38,110 nt of DNA from Clostridiales bacterium (GCA_004556985.1 SFFC01000009.1:1-38110), one strand, 5' to 3'; counted from the stretch's first letter, positions 7,092 through 15,210 are shown. Made by a program: numbers and translations. The notes: generated by a model from the letters alone, not told the origin.

Positions 7092-7254
7092 TGAGACAAA
7101 GGGGGAGGCAGGATTCGGAAAAACTATATAAAACAGTTTACCCGAATGCGTACAAAAAATCAATCCTTTATTGACGACAGAGGAGAAGATTCTGCGTGCG
7201 GTCACTCCCGAGGGATGCACAGGAAGAGCGACAGGAAGAGGAAGGAGAACAACC

Positions 7255-9000
7255 ATGAAGAAGAGCGTATGCGCTATGCTGCTGGCGATGCTGATGCTTC
7301 TGTCCGCGGGCGCGCTGGCTATGACGCCGGGCGTCTACGAGGGCGAGGGCACGGGCATTGGCGGCGCGCTGAAGGTCGCCGTGACGGTCAGCGAGACGGA
7401 GATTGAGCAGGTGGAGATCGTCTCCCACGGGGAGACGGCGGGCATCAGCGACCCGGCGATCGAGCGCGTTCCTGCGGCGATCGTGGAAAAACAGAGCCTG
7501 GCGGTGGATACCGTGGCGGGCGCGACCGTGACCTCGGGGGCGATCCTCGAGGCGGCGGAAAAGGCACTTGAGGCGGCCGGCGCGGACATCGAGGCGCTCA
7601 AGACGCCCCTTGAGGCCGAGGCTGTCGAGGGCAGGACGATCGAGCTGACCGCGGATGTCGTCGTCATCGGCGCGGGCGGCGCGGGCGTCGCTGCGGCGGT
7701 TGAAGCGGCGGACAATGGCGCGAAGGTCATCCTGCTGGAGAAGCTGGCCACCATCGGCGGCACCACGGCGACCAGCCAGGGCCTCGTCGGCGGTTACGAG
7801 AGCCAGTTCACCAAGGCGCTCGACGTGCACTACACGTTCGAGGAGATGTATCAGAACCTGATGAGCAACGCCTCCTATCGCCTCGATCCGGCGCTGACGA
7901 CGATCACCGTCGAGAAGTCCGGCGAGACGATCGACTGGATGGCGAACCGCCTGGGCATGGGCTTTTCCAGCGACGTTCTGGTCGGCTATGGCCCGCTGCA
8001 GATGATGCACGTCGTCGAGGGCGCCGGCCCAGCGATGGCCGTGGCGATGCAGGCCACGCTCGACGCGACGGATGTCGAACTGATGCTCGAGACCCGCGCG
8101 ACCGAGATCCTCATGAATGAGGACGGCTCCGTGAAGGGCGTCGTCGCGACGGCGGGTGCGGACACGGTCTGCATCCTGGCGGACAGTGTCGTCGTCGCCA
8201 CCGGCGGCTATTCCTATAACCCGGAGCTGACCGTCCGTCTGGATCCCGAGAAGGAGGGCACGATGGGCATCGGCTTCCCGGGCGCGACCGGCGACGGCCT
8301 GATCATGGCCAGCAACGTCGGCGCGGCGCTGACCCACACCGGCGACATGATGTGCGTGCTCAAGGACTATGAGATCATGTCGGAGCACAATGGCACGTCC
8401 GCGACCGCGAACGTCTCCAGCTTCATCAGCCGCGACAACACCGTGCTCGTCGGCGCGAACGGCAAGCGCTTCACCGACGAGAAGGATATCGGCTACATGA
8501 CTCAGAAGCTCAACACGCCGGTGTTCGATCAGATGCACAAGGACGGCCTGGGCTACGTCTGGGCGATCAGCGACCAGGCCTCCCTGGACGCGAAGGGCGT
8601 CAAGCGCGGCCTCGAGATGGAGTTTGTGACCGCCGACACCTTCGAGGAGCTTGCGCAGAAGATGGGTCTTGATCCCGCAACGCTCAGCGAGACGCTCACC
8701 AACTACAACAGCTACTGCGAGACCGGCCATGATCCGGAGTTCGGCCGTCTGCTGCTCGCGCCGCTGACCGCGCCGTACTGCGCCGTGCGCGTCATGCCCT
8801 GCGAGATCATCACCTACGGCGGCATCGCCCGCAACGAGGCAGCGGAGGTCATCCGCGCGGACGGCACGGCCATCCCGGGCCTCTACACCGCCGGCGAGGC
8901 CAGCGCCAACAGCGCGTACATGGGCTTCACCATCTCCAACGCCTTCACCTGGGGCCGCATCGCGGGCTCCGGCGCCGCGGCGTTCGCGCTGGCGAAGTAA
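7255..9000 (+). CDS. Secreted flavinylated FAD-dependent reductase (fumarate reductase-like flavoprotein)
   Basis: A 581-residue exported oxidoreductase. Residues 1-22 form a signal peptide. Residues about 23-110 are an FMN-binding domain with the DxxAGAT motif, whose T91 should carry covalently attached FMN from an ApbE flavin transferase. Residues about 133 to the end are the FAD_binding_2 fold of fumarate/urocanate reductases, with dinucleotide motif VVIGAGGAGVAAAVE and C-terminal flavin motif IPGLYTAGEA. No haem-binding CxxCH is present, so electrons probably reach FAD through the bound FMN, as in extracellular flavinylated reductases of Gram-positive bacteria. The substrate cannot be assigned; the region where fumarate reductases carry a conserved T-H-P shows ALTHTGDMM instead. 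The ATG at 7255 follows AAGGAG. It stands alone, divergent from and probably controlled by the MerR gene. Confidence 0.9.
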   Translation: MKKSVCAMLLAMLMLLSAGALAMTPGVYEGEGTGIGGALKVAVTVSETEIEQVEIVSHGETAGISDPAIERVPAAIVEKQSLAVDTVAGATVTSGAILEAAEKALEAAGADIEALKTPLEAEAVEGRTIELTADVVVIGAGGAGVAAAVEAADNGAKVILLEKLATIGGTTATSQGLVGGYESQFTKALDVHYTFEEMYQNLMSNASYRLDPALTTITVEKSGETIDWMANRLGMGFSSDVLVGYGPLQMMHVVEGAGPAMAVAMQATLDATDVELMLETRATEILMNEDGSVKGVVATAGADTVCILADSVVVATGGYSYNPELTVRLDPEKEGTMGIGFPGATGDGLIMASNVGAALTHTGDMMCVLKDYEIMSEHNGTSATANVSSFISRDNTVLVGANGKRFTDEKDIGYMTQKLNTPVFDQMHKDGLGYVWAISDQASLDAKGVKRGLEMEFVTADTFEELAQKMGLDPATLSETLTNYNSYCETGHDPEFGRLLLAPLTAPYCAVRVMPCEIITYGGIARNEAAEVIRADGTAIPGLYTAGEASANSAYMGFTISNAFTWGRIAGSGAAAFALAK

Positions 9001-9004
9001 ATTT

Positions 9005-9064
9005 CCAAACAGCATAAACAGAGCGGACATGCCCCGGCATGTCCGCTTCGTTTATGCTGTTTGG
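9005..9064. terminator. Large bidirectional terminator dyad
   Basis: A perfect 15-bp outer stem (9005-9019 with 9050-9064) and an 11-bp inner stem (GCGGACATGCC with GGCATGTCCGC) with short bulges between. It lies between the convergent flavoprotein and acetolactate synthase genes and probably stops both transcripts. Confidence 0.75.
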
Positions 9065-9072
9065 GTAAAGGG

Positions 9073-10707
9073 TTATACGAGCTCCCGCAGGCGCTTAGAA
9101 AGCCGCAGGTTTTCGCTGTAATCGACCGGGCATTCGATGATGGCGGGCACCTCCTGCGCGAAGGCCTCCTCAAGCGTGGGCAGCAGCTCCTCCGCGGCAT
9201 GAATGCGGTAGCCCTTGCAATGCATCGCTTCAGCGTAGAGGACAAAGTCCGGGTTGGTGAAGTCACAGGCGTGCGTCTCGCCAAAGCTGTCCATGCCCTT
9301 CCATTTGATGAGCCCGTAGCCGTTGTCCACGAAGACGAGCACGACGAAGGGCAGATGCTCGCGCACGGCGGTCTCCAGCTCCTGGCTGTTCATCAGGAAG
9401 CCGCCGTCGCCTGTGATGACGAGCACGCGCTTTTCGGGATGGACGAGCTTGGCGGCCAGCGCGCCGGGCAGCGAGAAGCCCATCGTCGCAAAGCCGTTGG
9501 AGACGAGACAGGTTCTGGGGCGATAGCAGTTGTAATGGCGGGCGATCCACATCTTGTGCGCGCCGACATCGGAGAGGAGGATGTCGCCCGGGCGCATGGC
9601 CTTGCGCACGTCGATCAGGATGCGCTGCGGCTTCATCGGAAAGGCGTTGTCGGCGGCGTAGCTCTCGTGCTCGGCGACGAGCTTTTCCCGGATGGCGAGC
9701 GCGTCCTCCGGCTCCTGCGTGCGATGGGTGCGCAGCGTGATGCGATGCAGCGAGTCGCTGATGTCGCCGACGACCTCACAGGCGGTCTGGTAGTATTTGT
9801 TGATGTGCGCGGGCGTCGTGTTGATGTGCAGAATCGGCGTCCTGCGCGTCGGGTTGATGCGCTGGGGCGCGTATTCGACGATGTCATAGCCCACGCAGAT
9901 CAGCAGGTCGGCGCTCTCGAGCAGCTTGTTGGCGTAGTCGCGCTGGGGAATGCCGACCGTCCAGAGCGAATACTTGCTCGTGTAAGGGATCATGCCCTTG
10001 GCCATCATCGTGTTGACGACGGGGATGTGCAGCGTTTCGGCCATCTCGGTCAGCGCGGCGCTGGCGTTTTCCCGCACGGCGTCGTAGCCGACGAGGATCA
10101 CGGGATTCTGCGCGCGGAAGATCATCCCGGCGGCGATTTCGATGTGCTCCAGCGACGCGGCCTCCGGGTTGGGCGCGCTGCGATGGATCGGCGCTTCGCC
10201 CTCCGGCACGCTCTGCAGGGAGACGTCTACCGGCAGGTCGATGTGCGTCGCGCCGGGCTTGCCCTCGCCTTCGGCGTATTTAAAGGCCAGGCGGGCAATT
10301 TCGGCGGCGGAATCCGGGCGCATGACGAGCTTGGTCCGCTTGGTGACGGGCTCGAACATCTTTGCCAGGTCGAGGTACTGATGGGCGGTCAGATGGATCT
10401 TGTCGGTCGAGACCTGGCCGGTGATGCATACCAGCGGCGCTCCGTCGGAATTCGCGTCGGCGACGCCCGTGATCAGGTTGGTCGCGCCGGGGCCGAGCGT
10501 CGCCAGGCAGACGCCCGCATGGCCGGTCAGGCGGCCATAGACGTCAGCCATGAACGCCGCGCCCTGCTCGTGACGCACGGTGATAAAGCGGATGGAGGAA
10601 CGCGACAGTGCGTTCATCATCGCAAGGTTTTCCTCGCCGGGAATGCCAAAAACGACGGAAACACCTTCGTTTTCCAGGCACTTGACGAGGAGCTCTGCTG
10701 TATTCAT
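9073..10707 (-). CDS. alsS: Acetolactate synthase, AlsS-type thiamine-diphosphate enzyme
   Basis: A 544-residue cytosolic enzyme predicted to condense two pyruvates to acetolactate with loss of CO2. It has the three-domain thiamine diphosphate layout: N-terminal Pyr domain with the catalytic glutamate in VRHEQGAAFMA, central domain (about 190-330), and C-terminal PP domain with the cofactor motif GDGGFLMN and, about 25 residues later, DNGYG. The ending ECPVDYSENL matches catabolic AlsS proteins. No regulatory small subunit (IlvN/IlvH) gene is nearby, which fits a catabolic role rather than branched-chain amino acid synthesis. The ATG at 10707 follows GGAGG by seven bases. The transcript leader contains overlapping hairpins that could act as an attenuator. 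A related decarboxylase of the same superfamily remains possible, so the substrate is not certain. Confidence 0.85.
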   Translation of the reverse strand: MNTAELLVKCLENEGVSVVFGIPGEENLAMMNALSRSSIRFITVRHEQGAAFMADVYGRLTGHAGVCLATLGPGATNLITGVADANSDGAPLVCITGQVSTDKIHLTAHQYLDLAKMFEPVTKRTKLVMRPDSAAEIARLAFKYAEGEGKPGATHIDLPVDVSLQSVPEGEAPIHRSAPNPEAASLEHIEIAAGMIFRAQNPVILVGYDAVRENASAALTEMAETLHIPVVNTMMAKGMIPYTSKYSLWTVGIPQRDYANKLLESADLLICVGYDIVEYAPQRINPTRRTPILHINTTPAHINKYYQTACEVVGDISDSLHRITLRTHRTQEPEDALAIREKLVAEHESYAADNAFPMKPQRILIDVRKAMRPGDILLSDVGAHKMWIARHYNCYRPRTCLVSNGFATMGFSLPGALAAKLVHPEKRVLVITGDGGFLMNSQELETAVREHLPFVVLVFVDNGYGLIKWKGMDSFGETHACDFTNPDFVLYAEAMHCKGYRIHAAEELLPTLEEAFAQEVPAIIECPVDYSENLRLSKRLRELV

Positions 10708-10739
10708 GAAAGGCCTCCAAACTTCCTGGGGAATAAAAG

Positions 10740-10781
10740 AAGGGAGAGACGGACACGGCGCCCGTCTGCTCCCTTGCAGAC
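10740..10781 (-). promoter_or_regulatory. Possible attenuator in the alsS leader
   Basis: On the minus strand the 5' end of the predicted transcript can form either a small hairpin (GTCTGC with GCAGAC, 10764-10781) or a longer hairpin. The longer one pairs 10762-10775 with 10740-10752 in about 13 base pairs with one bulge, and CTTTTATT follows. The two share bases and exclude each other, as in terminator/antiterminator pairs. Confidence 0.45.
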
Positions 10782-10786
10782 AACAC

Positions 10787-10815
10787 ATCTTAACACAGGA
10801 AAATCGGGAAATCAA
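10787..10815 (-). promoter_or_regulatory. Promoter of alsS
   Basis: On the minus strand TTGATT (10810-10815) and TAAGAT (10787-10792) are separated by 17 bp. The start would fall near 10780, giving a leader of about 73 bases that begins inside the small hairpin. Confidence 0.65.
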
Positions 10816-10821
10816 GAAATT

Positions 10822-11298
10822 TCAGTCGGTCAACGGAACATATTTTGCCCCCGTCAGTTCGAGCAGCGCGTCGGGAGCGAGCTCGACCTGCGCGCCGATT
10901 TTTCCGGCGCTGACGCAGACGGCGTCAAAGAGCTGCGCGGTTTCGTCGATGAAGGTCGGCAGCGCTTTCTTCATGCCGATGGGGCTGCAGCCGCCGTGGA
11001 TATAGCCCGTGCTGGGCAGGAGCGCTTTTTGGGGGATCATCTCGACAGCCTTTTCGCCGCAGGCAGAGGCGGCCAGGCGCAGGTTCAGCGTCTGCGCGAC
11101 GGGGATCACGAAGACGTAGAGCGCGCGGCTCTTACCCTGCGTGACGAGGGTTTTGAAGACGGCCTGCGGATCCTGGCCAAGCGCCCTTGCGACGGAGACG
11201 CCGTCGATGCCGGTGTCGGGGGAATAGGTGTGGATGCGGTAGGGAACGCCCGCCTTGTCAAGGATGCGCATGACGTTGGTTTTGACGGCTTCGGCCAT
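10822..11298 (-). CDS. ybaK: YbaK/EbsC-family Cys-tRNA(Pro) deacylase
   Basis: A 158-residue single-domain protein of the YbaK/ProX editing family, which hydrolyses cysteine wrongly attached to tRNA-Pro by prolyl-tRNA synthetase. The conserved lysine is seen in AVFKTLV (K49), and the typical GGCSPIGMKK segment lies near the C-terminal half. The length matches the family (about 155-160 residues). The ATG at 11298 is preceded by AAAGGAG. It has its own promoter (11330-11357) and ends about seven bases before the alsS promoter boxes, so the two same-strand genes appear independently transcribed. No terminator is evident between them. Confidence 0.93.
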   Translation of the reverse strand: MAEAVKTNVMRILDKAGVPYRIHTYSPDTGIDGVSVARALGQDPQAVFKTLVTQGKSRALYVFVIPVAQTLNLRLAASACGEKAVEMIPQKALLPSTGYIHGGCSPIGMKKALPTFIDETAQLFDAVCVSAGKIGAQVELAPDALLELTGAKYVPLTD

Positions 11299-11329
11299 GA
11301 AGAGGGCTCCTTTCACGAATGCTCTGCTT

Positions 11330-11357
11330 ATTGTAGCACGAATTGGGGAAAATGCAA
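11330..11357 (-). promoter_or_regulatory. Promoter of ybaK
   Basis: On the minus strand TTGCAT (11352-11357) and TACAAT (11330-11335) are separated by 16 bp, about 31 bases upstream of the ATG at 11298. Confidence 0.7.
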
Positions 11358-11377
11358 GCGGCACGCGATTTCGGCGA

Positions 11378-11406
11378 TTGAAGAACGGCGGCGCTCATGG
11401 TATACT
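11378..11406 (+). promoter_or_regulatory. Promoter of the PfkB kinase gene
   Basis: TTGAAG (11378-11383) and TATACT (11401-11406) are separated by 17 bp. It is back to back with the ybaK promoter, 20 bases between the -35 boxes. Confidence 0.7.
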
Positions 11407-11466
11407 AGAACCAAACAGATTCGACCGCGTATGCACGGACAGGATGAGAAAAGAGGGGGATTTACG

Positions 11467-12555
11467 ATGATCCATTCCAATCCGCTGCTCAGGAACAACA
11501 AGAGCGACAAAAAGTTCATCACCATGGGCGAGATCATGCTGCGGCTGACCCCGCCGAATTACGAGAAGATCCGCATGGCCTCGAGCTTTGAGGCCAGCTA
11601 CGGCGGCAGCGAGGCGAACATCGCCCTGGCGCTGGCGAACCTGGGCGTGGACAGCACGTTCTTCTCCGTCGTGCCCAACAACAGTCTGGGCAAGAGCGCC
11701 GTGCGCATGCTGCGCTCCAACGACGTCCATTGCACGCCGATGATCCTTTCCACGCCGGAGGAGACGCCCTCCCATCGCCTGGGCACCTATTATCTGGAGA
11801 CCGGCTACGGCATCCGCCCCAGCAAGGTCATCTACGACCGCAAGCACAGCGCGCTGACCGAGTACGACTTCAGCGGCTATGACCTTGACTCCCTGCTGGA
11901 GGGCTTTGATTGGCTGCACCTGAGCGGCATCACCCCGGCGTTGGGCGAAAATTGCCGGGAGCTGATCATGAACATGCTGCGCGTCGCCAAGGAGAAGGGC
12001 CTGACTGTCAGCTTCGACGGCAATTTCCGCAGCAAGCTCTGGACCTGGGAGGAGGCGCGCGACTTCTGCACGCAGTGCCTGCCCTATGTCGACATCCTGC
12101 TGGGCATCGAGCCGTATCACCTGTGGAAGGACGAGAGCGATCACAGCAAAGGCGACTGGAAGGATGGCGTGCCGATGCAGCCCTCCTACGAGCAGCAGGA
12201 CGAGGTCTTCCAGCGGTTCGTCGAGCGCTATCCCAACCTCAAATGCATCGCGCGCCATGTGCGCTACGCGCATTCCGGCAGCGAAAACAGCCTCAAGGCG
12301 TTCATGTGGTACGAGGGGCATACGTTTGAAAGCCGGCTGTATACCTTCACGATCCTCGACCGCGTCGGCGGCGGCGACGCCTTTGCCAGCGGCCTGATCT
12401 ACGCGATGCTGCACGACTACCGCCCGATGGACATGATCAACTTCGCGGTCGCCTCGAGCGTCATCAAGCATACGATCCACGGCGACGCGAACATCACCGA
12501 CGACGTCAGCAGCATCAAAAACCTGATGAACATGAACTATGACATCAAGCGCTAA
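11467..12555 (+). CDS. kdgK: PfkB-family sugar kinase, probable 2-keto-3-deoxygluconate kinase
   Basis: A 362-residue ribokinase-family enzyme. The N-terminal substrate region reads FITMGEIMLRLTPPNYEKI with the PfkB signature YGGSEANIALALANLG. The C-terminal ATP/anion-hole signature is DRVGGGDAFASG, with catalytic base D304. The MGE-M-RL-P opening and SEANIA are typical of 2-keto-3-deoxygluconate kinases, which phosphorylate KDG at O6 for aldolase cleavage. No KDG-6-phosphate aldolase or uronate gene lies beside it, so fructokinase or another sugar kinase remains possible. The ATG at 11467 follows GAGGGGG. It has its own promoter. Confidence 0.85.
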   Translation: MIHSNPLLRNNKSDKKFITMGEIMLRLTPPNYEKIRMASSFEASYGGSEANIALALANLGVDSTFFSVVPNNSLGKSAVRMLRSNDVHCTPMILSTPEETPSHRLGTYYLETGYGIRPSKVIYDRKHSALTEYDFSGYDLDSLLEGFDWLHLSGITPALGENCRELIMNMLRVAKEKGLTVSFDGNFRSKLWTWEEARDFCTQCLPYVDILLGIEPYHLWKDESDHSKGDWKDGVPMQPSYEQQDEVFQRFVERYPNLKCIARHVRYAHSGSENSLKAFMWYEGHTFESRLYTFTILDRVGGGDAFASGLIYAMLHDYRPMDMINFAVASSVIKHTIHGDANITDDVSSIKNLMNMNYDIKR

Positions 12556-12655
12556 GCAAAAGACGGCTTGTCCATGGGGATGGCTGCGTCCGTGACGTCA
12601 TCATTCCGACGGGCGCGGACAGAGGGAAACCCTTCTTTTCAAGGCAAAACAATCA

Positions 12656-12682
12656 AGGCGTTGGAGCATGACTCCAACGCCT
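12656..12682. terminator. Hairpin between kdgK and degV
   Basis: A perfect 11-bp stem (AGGCGTTGGAG with CTCCAACGCCT) with a 5-base loop, between two convergent genes. T-runs are weak on both sides (TTGATTGTTTTG on the minus strand), so termination is likely but not certain. The rest of the 185-base gap shows nothing else clear. Confidence 0.55.
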
Positions 12683-12740
12683 GAACTATGCTTTCACGAA
12701 AGCTTACCGGGACGCGCCTCACGGACCGAAGCGGCAGAAA

Positions 12741-13583
12741 TCAGTACGCGATGACGATGCCGCCGTCATAGGCGTACATGGAGGAGAGCGCGGAGGTCGG
12801 CGTGATCACGATTTCGCCGATCGCCGGGCATTTTTCGCGGATCATCTGCTGTACCTGCTGCGCGCGCTCCAGACAGTTGCAGTAGGAGAGGACGAGGCGC
12901 TGCGAGCCGGCGGCGAGACCCTCGGTGTGCTTGCGGCAGGTGTCGACCATCTGAGCGAGCGCTCCCTTGATGCCGCGCGCCTTGCTGACCTGCTTGATCG
13001 CGCCGTGCCCGTCGTCGCTCATCACCAGGCGGATGGAGAGCACGCCGGCGATCAGCGCAACGGCCTTGCTCACGCGCCCGTTCTTGACGAGATTGTCCAG
13101 CGAATCGAGCACGAACAGCGTGTGCAGCGAGCGGATCTTCTCCTCGACGGCGGAGACGATCTCCTCAAACGAATGGCCCGCGTCGATGAGGTCGCGCAGC
13201 ATCAGCGCGAGATAGGTCTCGCCCGCGCTGGCACTCTCGCTGTCAAAGATGTGGATCTTCTTGCCGGGCTCAGCTTCCAGCGCGAGCTCGCGGCCCAGCG
13301 AGGCGGCGTTGTGGGAGCCGGAGAGCTTGCTGGAGAGCGTCACGACGAAGCAGTCCCCGTCGCAGCGGCGCATGTCCTCCGCATAGAGGCTGGGGGAAGG
13401 GCAGGCGGAGCGTGCAGGGGACGCGGAGGAGGCCATCGCCTTGAGGTAGGCGGGAATATCGACCGTGCCGTCGTCGACATAGTGGGTGCCTTCGACGGTG
13501 ATCGTCAGCGGCGCGACCGAAGCGCCAGTTTTTTGAAGAAGCTCAGGAGACAGGTCGCAGCAGCTGTCCACGAGAATATTCAT
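12741..13583 (-). CDS. DegV-family fatty-acid-binding protein
   Basis: A 280-residue DegV protein. The family binds a fatty acid between two domains, and FakB members present it to the FakA kinase. Visible features are the N-terminal MNILVDSCCDLSPELLQ, the conserved TLSSKLSGSHNAA segment (about 93-105) that contacts the lipid head group, and the C-terminal Y-A-Y-D-GG ending. The ATG at 13583 follows GGGAGG. No fakA-like kinase gene is nearby, which is common since these genes are scattered. Its promoter carries a perfect palindrome across the spacer, suggesting repression by a dimeric regulator not encoded next door. Confidence 0.93.
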   Translation of the reverse strand: MNILVDSCCDLSPELLQKTGASVAPLTITVEGTHYVDDGTVDIPAYLKAMASSASPARSACPSPSLYAEDMRRCDGDCFVVTLSSKLSGSHNAASLGRELALEAEPGKKIHIFDSESASAGETYLALMLRDLIDAGHSFEEIVSAVEEKIRSLHTLFVLDSLDNLVKNGRVSKAVALIAGVLSIRLVMSDDGHGAIKQVSKARGIKGALAQMVDTCRKHTEGLAAGSQRLVLSYCNCLERAQQVQQMIREKCPAIGEIVITPTSALSSMYAYDGGIVIAY

Positions 13584-13637
13584 GAAAAGACCTCCCAGTT
13601 GGCCGGGCGGACGGCCCGGATGCTTTCTATTTTCTAC

Positions 13638-13666
13638 ATTATAATGGCTTTGCACTGCAAAGTCAA
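13638..13666 (-). promoter_or_regulatory. Promoter and palindromic operator of the DegV gene
   Basis: On the minus strand TTGACT (13661-13666) and TATAAT (13638-13643) are 17 bp apart, a near-consensus promoter. A perfect 7-1-7 palindrome, CTTTGCA-C-TGCAAAG (13648-13662), fills the spacer and touches the -35 box, which is an ideal place for a repressor to block RNA polymerase. Confidence 0.8.
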
Positions 13667-13747
13667 CCCAAAAACGGCGGGATCTGGTTTTCAATACTAG
13701 ATTCGTCCGCGGGGATCAGGAAAGCGTCGAAAGATGGGAAAAACGGC

Positions 13748-13775
13748 TTGACAACGCAGGCGAAAAGCGGATAAT
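13748..13775 (+). promoter_or_regulatory. Promoter of the Gfo/Idh/MocA gene
   Basis: TTGACA (13748-13753) and GATAAT (13770-13775) are separated by 16 bp. The ATG at 13829 lies 53 bases downstream of the -10 box, with AGGAGG in between. Confidence 0.7.
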
Positions 13776-13828
13776 GGAGGGAGAAAACGGGGAGGAGAGC
13801 CCCGCAGAGGAACACAGGAGGAACAAGA

Positions 13829-15133
13829 ATGGAAAGGTTTGATTACCCGATTCGCGTCGCTATCTGCGGCATGGGCGGGCGCGGCAAGGACGCCTACGCG
13901 CCGATTGCCGAATATGAGCCGGACAGGATGCGCATCGTCGCCATCGCGGAGCCGGATACGGCCAAGCGGGAGGAATGCCGCGAGCGCTACGGCATCGCGC
14001 CCGAAAACTGCTTTGAGACCGGCGAGGCGATGTTTGCCCACGAGCGTCTCGCGGACGTCGCCTTTATCTGTACCCAGGATCAGCAGCACGTGATTCATGC
14101 GGTGGCTGCGCTGCAGAAGGGCTACCATCTGCTGCTGGAAAAGCCGATCGCGACGAGCCTTGAGGACGTGCGGCGCATCGAGGAGGCGGCGAAGGCGGCG
14201 GACCGCCGTGTGGTCGTCTGCCATGTGCTGCGCTATGCGCCCTTCTTCGAGGAGATCCGGGCAGCCATTGAGCGCGGCGACGTGGGCGACGTCGTCTGCA
14301 TTCAGGCGCTGGAAAACGTCGGCTACTGGCATCAGGCGCACAGCTTCGTGCGCGGCAACTGGCGCAACGAGGCGGAGAGCACGTTCATGCTGCTGGCCAA
14401 GTGCTGCCATGACATCGATTACCTCGTCTGGCTCTGCGGCGGCGGAAAATGTACGCGCGTCTCCTCGTTCGGCAGCCTGCGCCATTTCAGGCCCGAGTGC
14501 GCGCCGGAGGGCGCGGCGAAGCGCTGCACGGCCGGCTGCAAAGCGAAGGCGAGCTGCCCCTATGACGCGGAGAAGATCTACCTGACCAATGAGGAGACCG
14601 GCGTGCTCCATGGCCATACCGACTGGCCCTGCAACATCCTCGCGCTGCATCCGACGGAGGAGACGATCCGCGAGGCGATCGAGAAGGGCCCGTACGGCCG
14701 CTGCGTCTATGCCTGCGACAACGACGTGGTCGACAACCAGATCGTCAACATGGAGTTCGAAAACGGCACGCACTGCCAGCTGATGATGACCGCGTTCACC
14801 GCGCACGGCGGGCGCACGATTCGCGTGCTGGGCACGAAAGGCGCGATTGAGGCGGAGATGGACAAGAACCTGATCGAGATTCAGCCCTTCGGCGGGGAGA
14901 AGCGGACGATTGACGTCAGCCTGCTTGGGCGCGATCTCGCCGGGCACGGCGGCGGCGACGCGCGCATGGTCGACGAATACCTGACCCTGCTGCACGAGGG
15001 CGGCGAGCCGTCCGGACGCATGACGACGCTTTCCGCCTCGGCCGAGAGCCACTACATCGCCTTCGCCGCGGAGCGCTCCCGCAAGAGCGGCGGCGCGGCC
15101 GTGGAGGTCGCAAGCGTGCGCGCCGGGGCCTGA
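13829..15133 (+). CDS. Gfo/Idh/MocA-family oxidoreductase with a four-cysteine insert
   Basis: A 434-residue NAD(P)-dependent sugar or cyclitol oxidoreductase. The N-terminal Rossmann domain starts VAICGMGGRGK, and the catalytic lysine motif EKP is at 104-106. The C-terminal alpha/beta domain holds the expected active-site histidine region KCCHDIDYLVWL (H194). Between about 224 and 243 lies a cysteine cluster, C224, C233, C237 and C243, that could bind a metal. The length exceeds the usual 330-390 residues because of this insert and a longer C-terminal part. The ATG at 13829 has AGGAGG eight bases upstream. It is a single-gene unit; the substrate cannot be deduced. An uptake or sugar-modifying partner is not seen next door. 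Confidence 0.9.
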   Translation: MERFDYPIRVAICGMGGRGKDAYAPIAEYEPDRMRIVAIAEPDTAKREECRERYGIAPENCFETGEAMFAHERLADVAFICTQDQQHVIHAVAALQKGYHLLLEKPIATSLEDVRRIEEAAKAADRRVVVCHVLRYAPFFEEIRAAIERGDVGDVVCIQALENVGYWHQAHSFVRGNWRNEAESTFMLLAKCCHDIDYLVWLCGGGKCTRVSSFGSLRHFRPECAPEGAAKRCTAGCKAKASCPYDAEKIYLTNEETGVLHGHTDWPCNILALHPTEETIREAIEKGPYGRCVYACDNDVVDNQIVNMEFENGTHCQLMMTAFTAHGGRTIRVLGTKGAIEAEMDKNLIEIQPFGGEKRTIDVSLLGRDLAGHGGGDARMVDEYLTLLHEGGEPSGRMTTLSASAESHYIAFAAERSRKSGGAAVEVASVRAGA

Positions 15134-15210
15134 GCGCAGGAAAAGGGCGGAAACCGTCCGAAGGCGGGCTGGGCAATTGTGAAAAGTTTCCGAATTTTCC
15201 CTCAGAGATA

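Noticed and set aside
10707..10781. T-box riboswitch in the alsS leader
   Set aside because: The leader is only about 73 bases and lacks the conserved T-box sequence and long stem I, so only a minimal attenuator is considered.
9061..11466. Upstream extension of the kdgK reading frame by about 800 codons
   Set aside because: The extension runs antisense through alsS and ybaK and across two promoters. The kinase starts at 11467 with its own ribosome binding site and promoter.
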